Of a stretch of 43,015 nucleotides of DNA, positions 23,721-32,755 are shown in pieces. Made by a program: the position numbers and the translations under genes. Each line of letters begins with the position of its first letter. The first letter of the stretch is position 1. The notes beneath the pieces are model-generated. The model ran no database searches. It was not told where the DNA came from and was given only the letters and a program-made list of their open reading frames with translations. Origin of the DNA: Defluviicoccus sp. (GTDB lineage Bacteria > Pseudomonadota > Alphaproteobacteria > MPNO01); NCBI GenBank assembly GCA_028821395.1, contig JAPPGP010000089.1:1-43015 (forward strand). Reading direction: 5' to 3'.

Positions 23721-24517
23721 CAACCCGCCCAGTCGATCGTCGCGGCGAGCAGGTCCCTGAGCACCGGCTTCACTTTCGCCGCGAGATCGGGGCGGTAGTC
23801 GAACGGCGGCGCCTCGTCCATGTAGGTCCGCTGGGTGAGCTCGAGCTGGATCGCGTGGATCCCGTCGGCGGGCGCGCCATAGCGCCGCGTGATGTAGCCG
23901 CCGGTGAACCGCCCGTTGTCGACCGCCGTGAAGCCCTCGGCCGAGTCGAGCACCCGGAAGGCGGACGCGGCCAGCCGGACATCGGCGCTCGCGCCGCGCG
24001 CGGTGCCGAAATTGAAATCGGGGAGACGGCCATCGAAGAACCGCGGCAACACGCTGCGGATCGAATGCGCATCGAACAGGAGCGCAACCCCGTGGCGCTC
24101 CCGCAGCAATCCGAGCTCGGCGGCGAGCCGGCGGTGATAGGGTCGCCAAAACCGCGCGATGCGCCCGGCGATGTCGGCGCCGTCCGGCTCCGCGCCGGAC
24201 AGGTAGATCGGCTCCCTGTCGAAGGTCGCCAGCGGCACGATCTCGGTATTGTCCGCCCCGGGGTAGAGCGCCGCGCCGTCCGGGTCGCGGTTGAGGTCGA
24301 CGACATAGCGCGAGTGCCGCGCCGCCAGCACGCCGGCGCCGAGCTCGGCGGCGAAGTCGTAGAGTCGCCCGATATGCCAGTCGGTATCGGGGATCGCGCG
24401 CGCCGCATCAGTCATCCGCGCCGCGATATCGTCGGGGATCGTCCGCCCGTCATGCGGGATGCTGACGAGCAGCGGCGTCGTCCCCGGCGCAAAATCGTAG
24501 ATGTCGTCTTCGGTCAT
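23720..24517 (-). CDS. hutG: N-formylglutamate deformylase
   Basis: A 265-residue N-formylglutamate amidohydrolase (PF05013) that releases formate and glutamate, the last step of the HutF branch. Visible motifs are LLVSIPHDGR (His22), the DTDWHIGRLYDF segment, VVDLNRDPDG, FDAHSIRS with its histidine, and a C-terminal IQLELTQRTYMDE. All are typical of HutG. The start at MTEDDIYDF is standard in length, but no strong ribosome site is evident. It is divergent from hutI and the first gene of hutG-hutF-DUF488. Confidence 0.93.
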
Positions 24518-24625
24518 CTTTGGGCCGGCCGCCTCGGGCTGTTCCGCGCCGGAGCGTAGACCAAATCGCCGGGCCCGGGTACTCGGCCCGCATGCTATGG
24601 TTTCCCGGCAAGGAGGAGAGGCATC

Positions 24626-25873
24626 ATGGCGCGTGAGCAACCGGCCGAGGGCGGATGGGACAGGCTCTGGACCGGCGCCAACCTGGCGACGATGGTGCCG
24701 GGCGGCGAGCCCTACGGCGCCATCCGCGACGCTGCCCTTGCGGTCTCGGACGGGCGCATCGCCTGGGTCGGCGCGGCCGCCGAGCTGCCGGGCGATCCCG
24801 CCGCCCTGGCGGGCAAGCTGCACGACGCCGGCGGGCGCTGGATCACGCCCGGGCTGATCGACTGCCACACCCATCTCGTGTTCGGCGGCAGCCGGGCGGG
24901 CGAGTTCGAGATGCGGCTCAACGGCGCGAGCTACGAGGAGGTCGCGCGGGCGGGCGGCGGGATCGTCTCGACCATGCGGGCGACCCGCGAGGCCGACGAC
25001 GAGACGCTGTACGCAGCGGCGGTGCCGAGGCTCGGCAACCTGATCGACGAGGGGGTGACCACCGTCGAGGTCAAGTCGGGCTACGGGCTCGACACCGACA
25101 CCGAGCTCAAGCAGCTCCGCGTCGCCCGCAAGCTCGGCGAGGCGCAGCCGGTCGACGTCCACACCACCTTCCTCGGCGCGCACGCCCTGCCGCCCGAATA
25201 TGCCGGCCGCCAGGGCGCCTATATCGACCTGGTGGTCGAGGAGATGCTGCCGGCGGTCGCGGAGTCGGGGCTCGCGGACGCGGTGGATGCGTTCTGCGAG
25301 GGCATCGGCTTCACCCCGAAGGAGACCGACCGGGTGTTTTCCGCCGCCCGGTCGCACGGCCTGCCGGTCAAGCTGCACGCCGACCAGCTCTCGGATCTCG
25401 GCGGCGCGGCGCTGGCCGCGCGCTACGATGCGCTGTCGGCCGACCACCTGGAATACACCTCCGAGGAGGGCATCGCGGCGCTGGCCGCGGCGGGCACCGT
25501 CGCCGTCCTCCTGCCGGGCGCGTTCTACACGCTGCGCGAGACCAAATTGCCGCCGGTCGATGCGATGCGCAACGCCGGGACGGGCATCGCCATCGCCACC
25601 GATTTCAACCCGGGGTCCTCGCCGGCGCTGTCGCTGCTGCTGATGCTCAACATGGCCTGCACCCTGTTCCGGCTGACGCCGGAGGAGGCGCTGGCCGGCG
25701 TAACCCGCGAGGCCGCCCGGGCGCTCGGGCTGGGCGCGGACCGCGGCACGCTCGAAGTCGGCAAGCGGGCCGATCTCGCGCTCTGGAACATCGGCCAGCC
25801 GGCCGAGCTCGCCTACTGGTTCGGCGTCAACCCCTGCACCGGCAGGGTGCGGGCGGGCGAGCCCGACGCGTAG
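24626..25873 (+). CDS. hutI: Imidazolonepropionase
   Basis: A 415-residue imidazolonepropionase, which hydrolyses 4-imidazolone-5-propionate to formimidoylglutamate, the substrate of HutF. Metal ligands lie in [12 protein letters not shown] (His81, His83). Other features are [41 protein letters not shown] and [11 protein letters not shown] strong ribosome site (AAGGAGGAG) precedes ATG 24626. It diverges from hutGF across a 108-nt intergenic region, in which I found no clear HutC-type operator. The three hut genes here cover steps 3 to 5. Confidence 0.95.
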   Translation: MAREQPAEGGWDRLWTGANLATMVPGGEPYGAIRDAALAVSDGRIAWVGAAAELPGDPAALAGKLHDAGGRWITPGLIDCHTHLVFGGSRAGEFEMRLNGASYEEVARAGGGIVSTMRATREADDETLYAAAVPRLGNLIDEGVTTVEVKSGYGLDTDTELKQLRVARKLGEAQPVDVHTTFLGAHALPPEYAGRQGAYIDLVVEEMLPAVAESGLADAVDAFCEGIGFTPKETDRVFSAARSHGLPVKLHADQLSDLGGAALAARYDALSADHLEYTSEEGIAALAAAGTVAVLLPGAFYTLRETKLPPVDAMRNAGTGIAIATDFNPGSSPALSLLLMLNMACTLFRLTPEEALAGVTREAARALGLGADRGTLEVGKRADLALWNIGQPAELAYWFGVNPCTGRVRAGEPDA

Positions 25874-25878
25874 CGGGG

Positions 25879-25899
25879 AGCGCTCGGCTCAGGAGCGCT
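25879..25899. terminator. Possible hairpin between convergent hutI and MFS genes
   Basis: AGCGCT-N9-AGCGCT forms a 6-bp stem in the 15-nt gap between the hutI stop and the convergent MFS stop, extending a few bases into the MFS end. There is no T-rich tract on either side, so it is at best a weak bidirectional terminator. Confidence 0.3.
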
Positions 25900-27103
25900 G
25901 TTCGGCGAGCCGCTCCACGGGGCGGTCGTCGATCGGCAGGTTGAAGGCGGCGGCGACCACGCCGAGCACGATGGAAGCCCACCAGACGACCAGGTAGTTC
26001 CCGGTCATGTCGAACAGCCAGCCGCCGGCCCAGATACCGACGAACCCGCCGAGCTGGTGCGACACGAAGGCACATCCGAACAACGTCGCCATGTAGCGGG
26101 TGCCGAAGATCTGGGCGACGACGCCGCCGGTCAGGGGAACGACGCCGAGCCACAATATGCCCATCACCGCGGAGAAGACGGCGATGCTCGTGTCGGTGAC
26201 GGGCAGCAGGATGAACGCCGTCATCGCGACGGCGCGCGCGATGTAGATCCAGGCGAGCAGGTTCTTCTTGCGCCAGCGCCCGCCAGCGGCGCCGAAGATC
26301 ACGCAACCGAGGATGTTGAACAGGCCGATCAGCGCGATCGACCACGCCCCCATCTCGGGCGATACGTCGTAGGTCTCCAGCATCGGCGGGAGATGGGTCA
26401 CCATGAACAGGGTCTGGAAGCCGCAAACGAAATACCCGGCCGCGAGAAGCAGATATCCGCGATGCCGGAACGCTTCCCCGAGCGCCTCGCTCAGAGATTG
26501 CTGTCCGCTCGCGGTGGCGAGATGCTCGCGCCTGGAGACCATCGTGTAGGCGAGCGGAACGATCGCCGCGGTCACCGCCGCCAGAACGAGCAGCACGGTC
26601 ATCCAGTCGGTCGCATCCAGCACGAACTGGACGACGGGAACCAGCACGACCTGGCCGGACGATCCCCCGGCGCTCGCGATACCGGCATATAGTCCGCGCT
26701 TCTTCTCGTCCTCCACGACCTTGCTGATCGCCGACAGAATGACCGAGGCCGTCAGCCCGCCCATGGCGATTCCGGTCAGCACGCCGATGCCGATAAACGC
26801 CTCGATCCGGGTCGTCGCGTTGGCGGTGACAATGAACCCGAGGGCAAACGCAACGCCGCAGGCTGCGATCACCCGCCCGGTGCCGTGGCGGTCGGCGATC
26901 ACGCCCATGACCGGCGCGGCGAATCCCCACACCAGCGCCTGCGCCGCCTGCGCGAAGCTCAGGCTCTCCAGACCCCAGCCGAGGCCGGTGCTCGCGGGAG
27001 CGATCCAGAGCCCGTAGGTCATACGAACCCCGAAGGCGATCAGCATGACCGCCGTGCCGCAAAGCAGGATGACGAACGGGGTGCGCCAGTCGGCGGATGA
27101 CAT
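25889..27103 (-). CDS. MFS transporter, oxalate/formate-antiporter-like
   Basis: A 404-residue 12-segment MFS carrier of the monocarboxylate/oxalate-formate antiporter type. Motifs are FGVRMTYGLWIAP in segment 1, a loop 2-3 motif GVIADRHGTGRV, and GIASAGGSSGQVVLVP in segment 5. It likely moves a small organic acid across the inner membrane. The start MSSADWRT (ATG 27103) is 5 nt downstream of the zinc-ribbon gene stop. It therefore ends the UbiD run and is a candidate carrier for the UbiD substrate or product. Confidence 0.86.
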   Translation of the reverse strand: MSSADWRTPFVILLCGTAVMLIAFGVRMTYGLWIAPASTGLGWGLESLSFAQAAQALVWGFAAPVMGVIADRHGTGRVIAACGVAFALGFIVTANATTRIEAFIGIGVLTGIAMGGLTASVILSAISKVVEDEKKRGLYAGIASAGGSSGQVVLVPVVQFVLDATDWMTVLLVLAAVTAAIVPLAYTMVSRREHLATASGQQSLSEALGEAFRHRGYLLLAAGYFVCGFQTLFMVTHLPPMLETYDVSPEMGAWSIALIGLFNILGCVIFGAAGGRWRKKNLLAWIYIARAVAMTAFILLPVTDTSIAVFSAVMGILWLGVVPLTGGVVAQIFGTRYMATLFGCAFVSHQLGGFVGIWAGGWLFDMTGNYLVVWWASIVLGVVAAAFNLPIDDRPVERLAEQRS

Positions 27104-27108
27104 GCGGA

Positions 27109-27273
27109 CTACGGCCTGTCGATCTCGGCCGCCTCTTCGGGCAGGAATCTGTGGGTGCAGGAGGGGCAATAGAGCGCGATGTCGCCGCGGTCAACCAGCG
27201 GTGCGGACGCGTTGAACCACACCGCGCAGGACGGGCAGCGGACGAACACCGCGCTTCCCTGCTTCTCCGCCAT
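27109..27273 (-). CDS. Small zinc-ribbon protein beside UbiD
   Basis: A 54-residue protein with two CPSC knuckles 22 residues apart (residues 14-17 and 36-39), the classic four-cysteine zinc ribbon, and an acidic tail. It starts 2 nt after the UbiD stop and ends 5 nt before the MFS start, so it is firmly in the operon. Non-oxidative hydroxyarylic acid decarboxylases (vanillate-type VdcBCD, BsdBCD) contain a small D subunit with paired CxxC motifs. This gene could play the same part, although its sequence is not obviously homologous to that subunit. A generic zinc-ribbon regulator is the alternative. Confidence 0.72.
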   Translation of the reverse strand: MAEKQGSAVFVRCPSCAVWFNASAPLVDRGDIALYCPSCTHRFLPEEAAEIDRP

Positions 27274-27275
27274 CG

Positions 27276-28712
27276 TCAGGCGCCGGGCCAGCCGGACGGG
27301 TCTGCCGCCGCGAGGGTGGCGCGAGCCGCTGCCAGCGCCCGCTCGTTCACCCGGTTGACCCGGGGCACCGGCCTGGGCGCGCCCGGGCGGCGCGGCGGCG
27401 GCAGCGTCGCATCGAGCGCCATCTTGGTCGTCGATCCGGCCCCGGGCGGGGTCGAAGGGTCGAGATTGGCCTCCGAGAGCCGGTCGATGCGGATGGTGTC
27501 GCGGTCCCATTGCAGCCGCGTGGCGAGCGCCCACATCGCTTGGGAATCGTCGAAGATGTCGATGTCCTCGTCGAACGCCATGACCGCCTTGAGCCGGCGA
27601 TAGGAGAGCGCCGCGGTCAGCGCGTCGCGCACCTCGCCGGGGCGCGGGTTCTCGAACTGGAGATAGGCGTGGAAGCGCCGCCCCGACATCGGCACATGCA
27701 CCCGCCTGAGCGCCGGCGCCGCGTTGCGGCACATGGCGAAGATCGCGCCCTCCATCGCCATGTTGTCTGGCACCAGGTGATCGGCGAGCCCGGCGCCGCA
27801 ATCGTGGTAGATCGCGTCCGTGCGCCGCGTGATGGCGGTCACCTCGACGACCGGGTTGGCGACCTGCGGCCCCTGATAGCCGGTGAACTCGGCGAACGGA
27901 CCCTCGGCCTCCAGCCGGTGCGGCGGGATGAACCCCTCGATGACGATCTCCGCGTCGGCCGGCACCATGACCGCCTTGCCGTGGGTGATGCTGGGGACCA
28001 GCCGCACCGGCGCGCCGAGCGCCGCTCCGGCCGCTTCCCAGTGGCTCCTCGGATAGGCGAACTTGGCCTGGGTGCCGATCACCAGCGCCGGGTGGTGGCC
28101 GATCCACACCGCGACCGGGCAGGCCTCGCCCCGGTCCCAGTACTTGGCGATGTTGAGCCAGTTGTGCGAGGTCGAATAGGGGTAGACGCCCATCAGCCGC
28201 GCCTCGCGCACCCAGCAGCGCTGGATCGCCATGTTGTCGATCCCGGTCACGGGATCGGCGGTCACCACATGGCCCGCGGTGATGTAGTGGCCGGCGTCGC
28301 CGCCATGCTGCTTGAGCGCCGGCAGGGCCCGCAGATCGGCCTGGGCGCCCTCGGCGACGATCGCCTGAACCGGCGCGTCGTCGCGGCCGACCGTGACCGG
28401 CGCGATCTCGCCGGCGGCCAGCTCGGCGAAGTGGCGCGCGCCGTCGCGGTGATCGGCGAGACCGAGCGCCGAGGCGCAGACTTCGCGGCTCCCGGTCAGG
28501 TTGCACAGCACCGGCATGTCGCACTTCGTGCCGTCGTCGCGGCGGGGATGTTCGACGAGGACGACGGGCTGGCGCCTCTCCGCCTCCAGCGCGTGCAAGA
28601 CGGCGGTGATCTCCTCGACGACGGAGAGCGGGCCGTCCGGCCGGAAGACCAGCGCCGGGTTGGCGGCGAGGAAGCTCCGGAGGTCCGGCGCGGGTTCGTT
28701 GCGGGCTGTCAT
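27276..28712 (-). CDS. UbiD-family prenyl-FMN decarboxylase
   Basis: A 478-residue UbiD-type (de)carboxylase. By comparison with the fungal Fdc1 residues, the metal/cofactor ligands appear as Asn160, Arg165 and His183 with matching spacing. The catalytic glutamate pair is Glu270 and Glu275 in EGPFAEFTGY. The enzyme should be cytoplasmic and dependent on prenylated FMN made by a UbiX partner, which is not in the window. The ubiquinone-pathway role is unlikely, because the gene sits with a zinc ribbon, a carrier and binding-protein genes; a phenolic or other aromatic acid substrate is more plausible. The start MTARNEPAP (ATG 28712) lies 10 nt after the DUF2461 gene. Confidence 0.88.
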   Translation of the reverse strand: MTARNEPAPDLRSFLAANPALVFRPDGPLSVVEEITAVLHALEAERRQPVVLVEHPRRDDGTKCDMPVLCNLTGSREVCASALGLADHRDGARHFAELAAGEIAPVTVGRDDAPVQAIVAEGAQADLRALPALKQHGGDAGHYITAGHVVTADPVTGIDNMAIQRCWVREARLMGVYPYSTSHNWLNIAKYWDRGEACPVAVWIGHHPALVIGTQAKFAYPRSHWEAAGAALGAPVRLVPSITHGKAVMVPADAEIVIEGFIPPHRLEAEGPFAEFTGYQGPQVANPVVEVTAITRRTDAIYHDCGAGLADHLVPDNMAMEGAIFAMCRNAAPALRRVHVPMSGRRFHAYLQFENPRPGEVRDALTAALSYRRLKAVMAFDEDIDIFDDSQAMWALATRLQWDRDTIRIDRLSEANLDPSTPPGAGSTTKMALDATLPPPRRPGAPRPVPRVNRVNERALAAARATLAAADPSGWPGA

Positions 28713-28722
28713 GCCGGCCAGT

Positions 28723-29502
28723 CTAGGCCCAATCCGCGTCCCCCGCACGCGGGGCGCGCATATGCCGGCGCGGGTCGGCATCGGCCGGCAGGTCGGCGAT
28801 CTCCCAGCCGTATTCGAGCAGCGGGACCGCCTTCGCAGCATGCTCGCGGATGATCTCGACGAGGCCGCGGGTCTGCGCGTCGCTGTCCTCCACCTGCCGG
28901 GTCAGCAGGAACGACTTCCACCTCACCCATTCGGCGACCGGGGAGTCCGCATCCTGCCTGAAGCCGCGCGGCATCGTCTTGAGCGCCGAAATGGTGCGCA
29001 TATAGGCGGCATCCTCGCCCTCGGCATAGGGCGCGACGATGGCGAGCCACTCTTCGGGATCCTCGACCATGCGCCGGCGCCAGGCCGCGAGCGTCGGCGG
29101 GTCGACCCGCCAGAACCCGGCCGACACGAAGCAATTCCCCGGCTGGATGTGGATGTAGACGACGCCCGGCTCGCCGCGCGAACCGGTCCGCGAAAGCACC
29201 GCCCCGGCATGGGTCTTGTAGGGCTGCTTGTTCTTCGAGAACCGAATATCGCGGTAAATACGGAAGATCGCCTTTGTCGGATCGCCGCGCACCGGCAGCC
29301 CCCTGCCGGCGCCGCCCGGGCGGAATTCGGCAACCAGACATTCGAGCGGAAACCTCACCTCGGTCTCGTAGGTCTCCCGGTTCCCGATGAACCAGCCGCG
29401 CTCGTTGTTGCGTGCAAGCCCGTCCAGAAAACCGAACGCAGCGTCCGAGAAACCCTCGAAATCCGGGCGCACGTCATCGGGGAAAACCAGTCTTGCGGTC
29501 AT
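28723..29502 (-). CDS. DUF2461 (TIGR02453) family protein
   Basis: A 259-residue protein of the DUF2461/TIGR02453 family of unknown function. Typical segments are FLDGLARNNERGWF near the N terminus, IFRIYRDIRFSKNKQPYKTH near residue 80, and YIHIQPGNCFVSAGFW. The family is widespread and has no established activity. The start overlaps the upstream ABC ATPase stop by 4 nt (ATGA), and UbiD follows 10 nt later. The initial MTAR also occurs at the start of UbiD, probably by chance. Confidence 0.85.
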   Translation of the reverse strand: MTARLVFPDDVRPDFEGFSDAAFGFLDGLARNNERGWFIGNRETYETEVRFPLECLVAEFRPGGAGRGLPVRGDPTKAIFRIYRDIRFSKNKQPYKTHAGAVLSRTGSRGEPGVVYIHIQPGNCFVSAGFWRVDPPTLAAWRRRMVEDPEEWLAIVAPYAEGEDAAYMRTISALKTMPRGFRQDADSPVAEWVRWKSFLLTRQVEDSDAQTRGLVEIIREHAAKAVPLLEYGWEIADLPADADPRRHMRAPRAGDADWA

Positions 29503-30314
29503 GTCGCGCGGGTTTCCGGCAATTCGTCGCTTCCGACGGTATCGGCCAGCGTCCCGACCGGTCCGTCGGCGCGGCGGTGAACGAACCGGTCGACGAACGC
29601 ATTCCCGCTATCGCCGATGGAATCGGTCGGCCCCTGCCAGACGACACTGCCCGCGTGCATCATGGCGAACCGGTCGGTGGTCCGCCGCGCGCCCGCCATG
29701 TCGCTGGTCACCAGCAGCACCGTCGCGTCGAGCCGGGAAGCGGTCTCGCGGATCAGGTCGTTGATGACATTCGACATGATCGGATCGAGCCCGGCGGTGG
29801 GCTCGTCGAGCAGAAGGATCTCGGGATCGTCCGCGATGGCCCGGGCGAGCGCTGCGCGCTTCTGCATGCCACCCGACAGATCGGCCGGGTAGAGCGCCGC
29901 GGTTTCCGGCGCAAGCCCGACGGCGGCAATCTTCTCGACGGCGGCCTCGAAACCCGAACTGCGATCGAGCGAGCCTTCGGCGAGCGACCGGAAGACGACG
30001 TTCTCCCATACCGGCATGCTGTCGAACAGGGCCGAACGCTGAAACAGCATGCCGATGCGTCTCGTGGCGGCCTCGCGCGCGGCGGGGGCGACGCCGACCG
30101 TCTCCCGCCCGTCGATCCTGATGCTGCCGCTATCGGGCTCGATCAGCCCGATGATCGCCTTGAGCAGCAGCGTCTTGCCGCTGCCCGACGGCCCGCTCAG
30201 CGCGACCAGCTCGCCCCGGGCGATTTCAAGATCGACGTCGCCGAGGACATCGACACCGTCGAGACGCTTGCGCACGCCGGAGACCGCGATCATCGGCGTC
30301 GGCGGATCGATCAT
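29499..30314 (-). CDS. ABC transporter ATP-binding protein, MlaF-like
   Basis: A 271-residue ABC ATPase. Walker A is GPSGSGKT (residues 41-48), the signature LSGGMQ (146-151) and Walker B LLLDEP (167-172). The Q-loop context FQRSALFDSMPVWENV is typical of the Mla/Ttg2 lipid-transport ATPase group. No MlaE permease or MlaD substrate-binding gene is adjacent, so it is an orphan ATPase here. The last 40 residues are a non-conserved tail. The start MIDPPTP (ATG 30314) overlaps the stop of an 18-codon frame just upstream; MIAVSG (7 codons later) is the alternative. Confidence 0.86.
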   Translation of the reverse strand: MIDPPTPMIAVSGVRKRLDGVDVLGDVDLEIARGELVALSGPSGSGKTLLLKAIIGLIEPDSGSIRIDGRETVGVAPAAREAATRRIGMLFQRSALFDSMPVWENVVFRSLAEGSLDRSSGFEAAVEKIAAVGLAPETAALYPADLSGGMQKRAALARAIADDPEILLLDEPTAGLDPIMSNVINDLIRETASRLDATVLLVTSDMAGARRTTDRFAMMHAGSVVWQGPTDSIGDSGNAFVDRFVHRRADGPVGTLADTVGSDELPETRAT

Positions 30315-30367
30315 TGGCGTACAGCCCCACTCCGCAAAGGATTGCCGACGATATAGACGATCTCCAT
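30311..30367 (-). CDS. Possible 18-residue leader peptide
   Basis: A short frame (MEIVYIVGNPLRSGAVRQ) lies in the 100-nt gap between the TAXI gene and the ABC ATPase gene. Its TGA overlaps the ATPase ATG as ATGA, the same overlap used by real operon genes here. A GAGGA sequence directly precedes its ATG, but the spacing is too short for an ideal ribosome site. It may be a translational coupling leader or chance. Confidence 0.28.
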   Translation of the reverse strand: MEIVYIVGNPLRSGAVRQ

Positions 30368-30414
30368 TCCTCTTTCCGAGTCTTTCCGTCGGTCCGGCGC
30401 GAAAACACCGGCTT

Positions 30415-31479
30415 TCAGCGGCCCGGCTTCGAGCGGGGGATCGGGATGGGCCCCCGCTTCGCCTGCTCGGGCCAGCCCCGCTCGCGAAAGAAGCGAACCG
30501 CGGCGGGATGCAACGGCACGCCGCGCGTGTTGAGCGCCCGATAGGGGCTGGGCGCATATTCGCGCCAGGCCGGATGGCTCCGGGCGAGCGCGTCGCGGCC
30601 CGCGGTGAGAACCTCCAGCATGCGGTAAACCTGCCGGTTTCCGACATCCCGGTGGACGATCAGCATCGTGCCGAGCTCGACCGTGCTGACCGCGCGGCTC
30701 TCACGTCCCGGCCCAAGCGGCAGGGAAAGCGGGATCAAGCCGTTTCCGCCGAGCGCGTCGCGCGCACCCGAGGGCAGATCGACGAGGCGAACATGGCCGG
30801 AGAGCGCGGCGTTGAGAGCAGCGGCGCGGCCCGGCCCGACGGCTTCGAAATAGAGGTCGGCCCGCCCGCCCCGGATCATCGAGGGTATCTGGGCGGCGCC
30901 GAGCTGGAGCACGTCGCCACCGCGCTCGCGCAGGGTTTGCCGGCTCGTGCCCATCGCCGCAAGGATCTTGTCGACGACCACCGGCACCACGCTGGACGCG
31001 GGTCGCATGACGATCCGCGGCGCCGCCCGCGGCACCCGCAATGCCCGCTGCAGGGTGGAAGAGCCGGTTTCCCGAATGTAGCCCTCGCGCATCAACGGAG
31101 CGATCCAGACCGGTCTCAAGCCCGCGATGACCGCCCGGATATCGGCGTATTTCTTCTTGCCGTACGCGGTCTCGTCCCCGCTATAGGCCCAGGCCGCCGA
31201 GGCGGTGTTCGATAGGCCGAACTCGGCGCGCCGCGAGTTGACGACGATCGGGTTCCAGTAGCCGTTGCCGCCGCGAACCAGCCTGGCACGGGTGCCCGGC
31301 GCGGCGGCTTCGAATTGCTGCGCCAGCACGGTGGCGAAAGAATGCCACGGCGTTCCGGGATGTCCGGAGGCGATGCGCAGCTCCTCCGCGGCCAAGGCCG
31401 GCCCAGCCAGCAGGATGGCAGCAAGCCATGGCGTAAGGGCGGCAGCTGTGGGGTTGCTGATTGAAATACGGCGGGACAT
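30415..31479 (-). CDS. TAXI-family TRAP solute-binding protein
   Basis: A 354-residue periplasmic binding protein of the TAXI family. A signal peptide with a long hydrophobic core (LTPWLAAILLAGPALA, cleavage near residue 30) is followed by the mature start LRIASGHPGTPW. Inside are VRGGNGYWNP and AEFGLSNTASAAWAY, matching the family's ligand region. TAXI proteins normally work with a fused 4TM-12TM TRAP permease. None is present in the window, so the permease is elsewhere or the protein is a sensor. It is the first gene on the minus strand before the ABC ATPase (100-nt gap) and is divergent from the PrpF gene. Confidence 0.83.
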   Translation of the reverse strand: MSRRISISNPTAAALTPWLAAILLAGPALAAEELRIASGHPGTPWHSFATVLAQQFEAAAPGTRARLVRGGNGYWNPIVVNSRRAEFGLSNTASAAWAYSGDETAYGKKKYADIRAVIAGLRPVWIAPLMREGYIRETGSSTLQRALRVPRAAPRIVMRPASSVVPVVVDKILAAMGTSRQTLRERGGDVLQLGAAQIPSMIRGGRADLYFEAVGPGRAAALNAALSGHVRLVDLPSGARDALGGNGLIPLSLPLGPGRESRAVSTVELGTMLIVHRDVGNRQVYRMLEVLTAGRDALARSHPAWREYAPSPYRALNTRGVPLHPAAVRFFRERGWPEQAKRGPIPIPRSKPGR

Positions 31480-31636
31480 CGACCACTTTCCCGGCGCCGG
31501 GCGGCGGCCATGATAGCGCCGGCCGGCACTTATGCCAGCGTCGCTTGACGGGCCGGGCCGCCCCCTTGCCGGAAGCGGGCTCGGATTGTATCCCGGTTGG
31601 ATGCGGGATTCCTTTCCCGCGCGGAGGAAGCCGAAC

Positions 31637-32755
31637 ATGCAGACTCGCATCCCCGCGGCACTGATGCGCGGAGGCACCTCGAAGGGGCTCTACTTCCTCG
31701 CCTCCGATCTTCCCGCCGACCCGGCACTGCGCGACCGGGTGTTGCTCGCGGCCATGGGTTCGGCCGATCTGCGTCAGATCGACGGCGTCGGCGGCGCCGA
31801 CCCGCTGACCAGCAAGGTGGCCATCGTCGGGCCGTCCGGCGTGCCGGGAGTCGATGTCGACTATCTGTTCGCTCAGGTGGTGGTTGGCGAGGCGCGGGTC
31901 GATACCGCTCCCAATTGCGGCAACATGCTGGCGGGTGTCGGCCCGTTCGCGCTGGAGCAGGGGCTGGTCGCGGCGGCGGGCGACCGATCCACGCTGCGCA
32001 TCCGCATGGTCAACTCCGACAGCCTGTGCGATCAGACGGTGGAGACGCCGGGCGGGACGGTGACCTATGACGGGACCGCCCGGATCGACGGTGCGCCGGG
32101 GACCGCGGCCCCGGTACTCATCGACTTCCTCGATGTCGCTGGCTCGGCCTGCGGCGGTCTCCTGCCGACCGGCGCGCTGCGCGACACCGTCGACGGTGTG
32201 GAGATCACCTGCATCGACAACGGCATGCCGGTCGCCATCATGGCCGCCTCTGCCTTCGGCCTGACCGGGACCGAGGCGCCGGAGGCGCTGGAGGGCGACG
32301 CGGCGTTGAGGCGCCGGCTGGAGGCGATCCGGCTCGCCGTCGGCCCGGCGATGCGTCTCGGCGACGTGGCCGACAAGGTGGTGCCCAAGCTCTGCCTGGT
32401 CTCGCCGCCGAAGGCGGGCGGCGCGCTCAATACCCGCTGCTTCATCCCGCATCGCTGCCATGCCGCGATCGGCGTGCTGGCCGCGGTGACGGTGGCCACC
32501 GCCGCGGTGATCGAAGGCTCGGTCGCCCACGATGTCGCGCGTGTTCCGCCGGGCCCACGGCGATTGATCTCGGTGGAACACCCGTCGGGCGAGTTCTCCG
32601 TCGAGCTGGAGGCGGAAGGCGATGCCGGGTCCCTGCAGGTGACGCGCGCGGCGCTCTTGCGCACGGCGCGCCGTCTGTTCGAGGGCAATGTGCTGATCCC
32701 GCGCGCCGTGTGGGACGGCGGGCCGGGGTCCGCGCGGCCGGGCGGTGTGGCATGA
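31637..32755 (+). CDS. PrpF-family protein, 4-oxalomesaconate tautomerase-like
   Basis: A 372-residue PrpF/DUF453 family isomerase of the diaminopimelate-epimerase fold. The family signature MRGGTSKGLYFL starts at residue 10. GVGGADPLTSKVAIV, NCGNML and the C-terminal LEGSVAH-like VIEGSVAHDV are also present. Members with an adjacent PDC hydrolase are 4-oxalomesaconate tautomerases (LigU, GalD) in protocatechuate 4,5-cleavage or gallate breakdown. PrpF itself isomerises 2-methylaconitate. The coupled LigI-like gene favours the aromatic role. ATG 31637 has GGAGG at 31623-31627. It overlaps the next gene by 4 nt. Confidence 0.86.
   Translation: MQTRIPAALMRGGTSKGLYFLASDLPADPALRDRVLLAAMGSADLRQIDGVGGADPLTSKVAIVGPSGVPGVDVDYLFAQVVVGEARVDTAPNCGNMLAGVGPFALEQGLVAAAGDRSTLRIRMVNSDSLCDQTVETPGGTVTYDGTARIDGAPGTAAPVLIDFLDVAGSACGGLLPTGALRDTVDGVEITCIDNGMPVAIMAASAFGLTGTEAPEALEGDAALRRRLEAIRLAVGPAMRLGDVADKVVPKLCLVSPPKAGGALNTRCFIPHRCHAAIGVLAAVTVATAAVIEGSVAHDVARVPPGPRRLISVEHPSGEFSVELEAEGDAGSLQVTRAALLRTARRLFEGNVLIPRAVWDGGPGSARPGGVA

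Noticed and set aside
27276..28712. UbiD as the ubiquinone biosynthesis enzyme
   Set aside because: The operon context (zinc ribbon, carrier, DUF2461, binding protein) is not that of quinone synthesis. The call is kept at family level.
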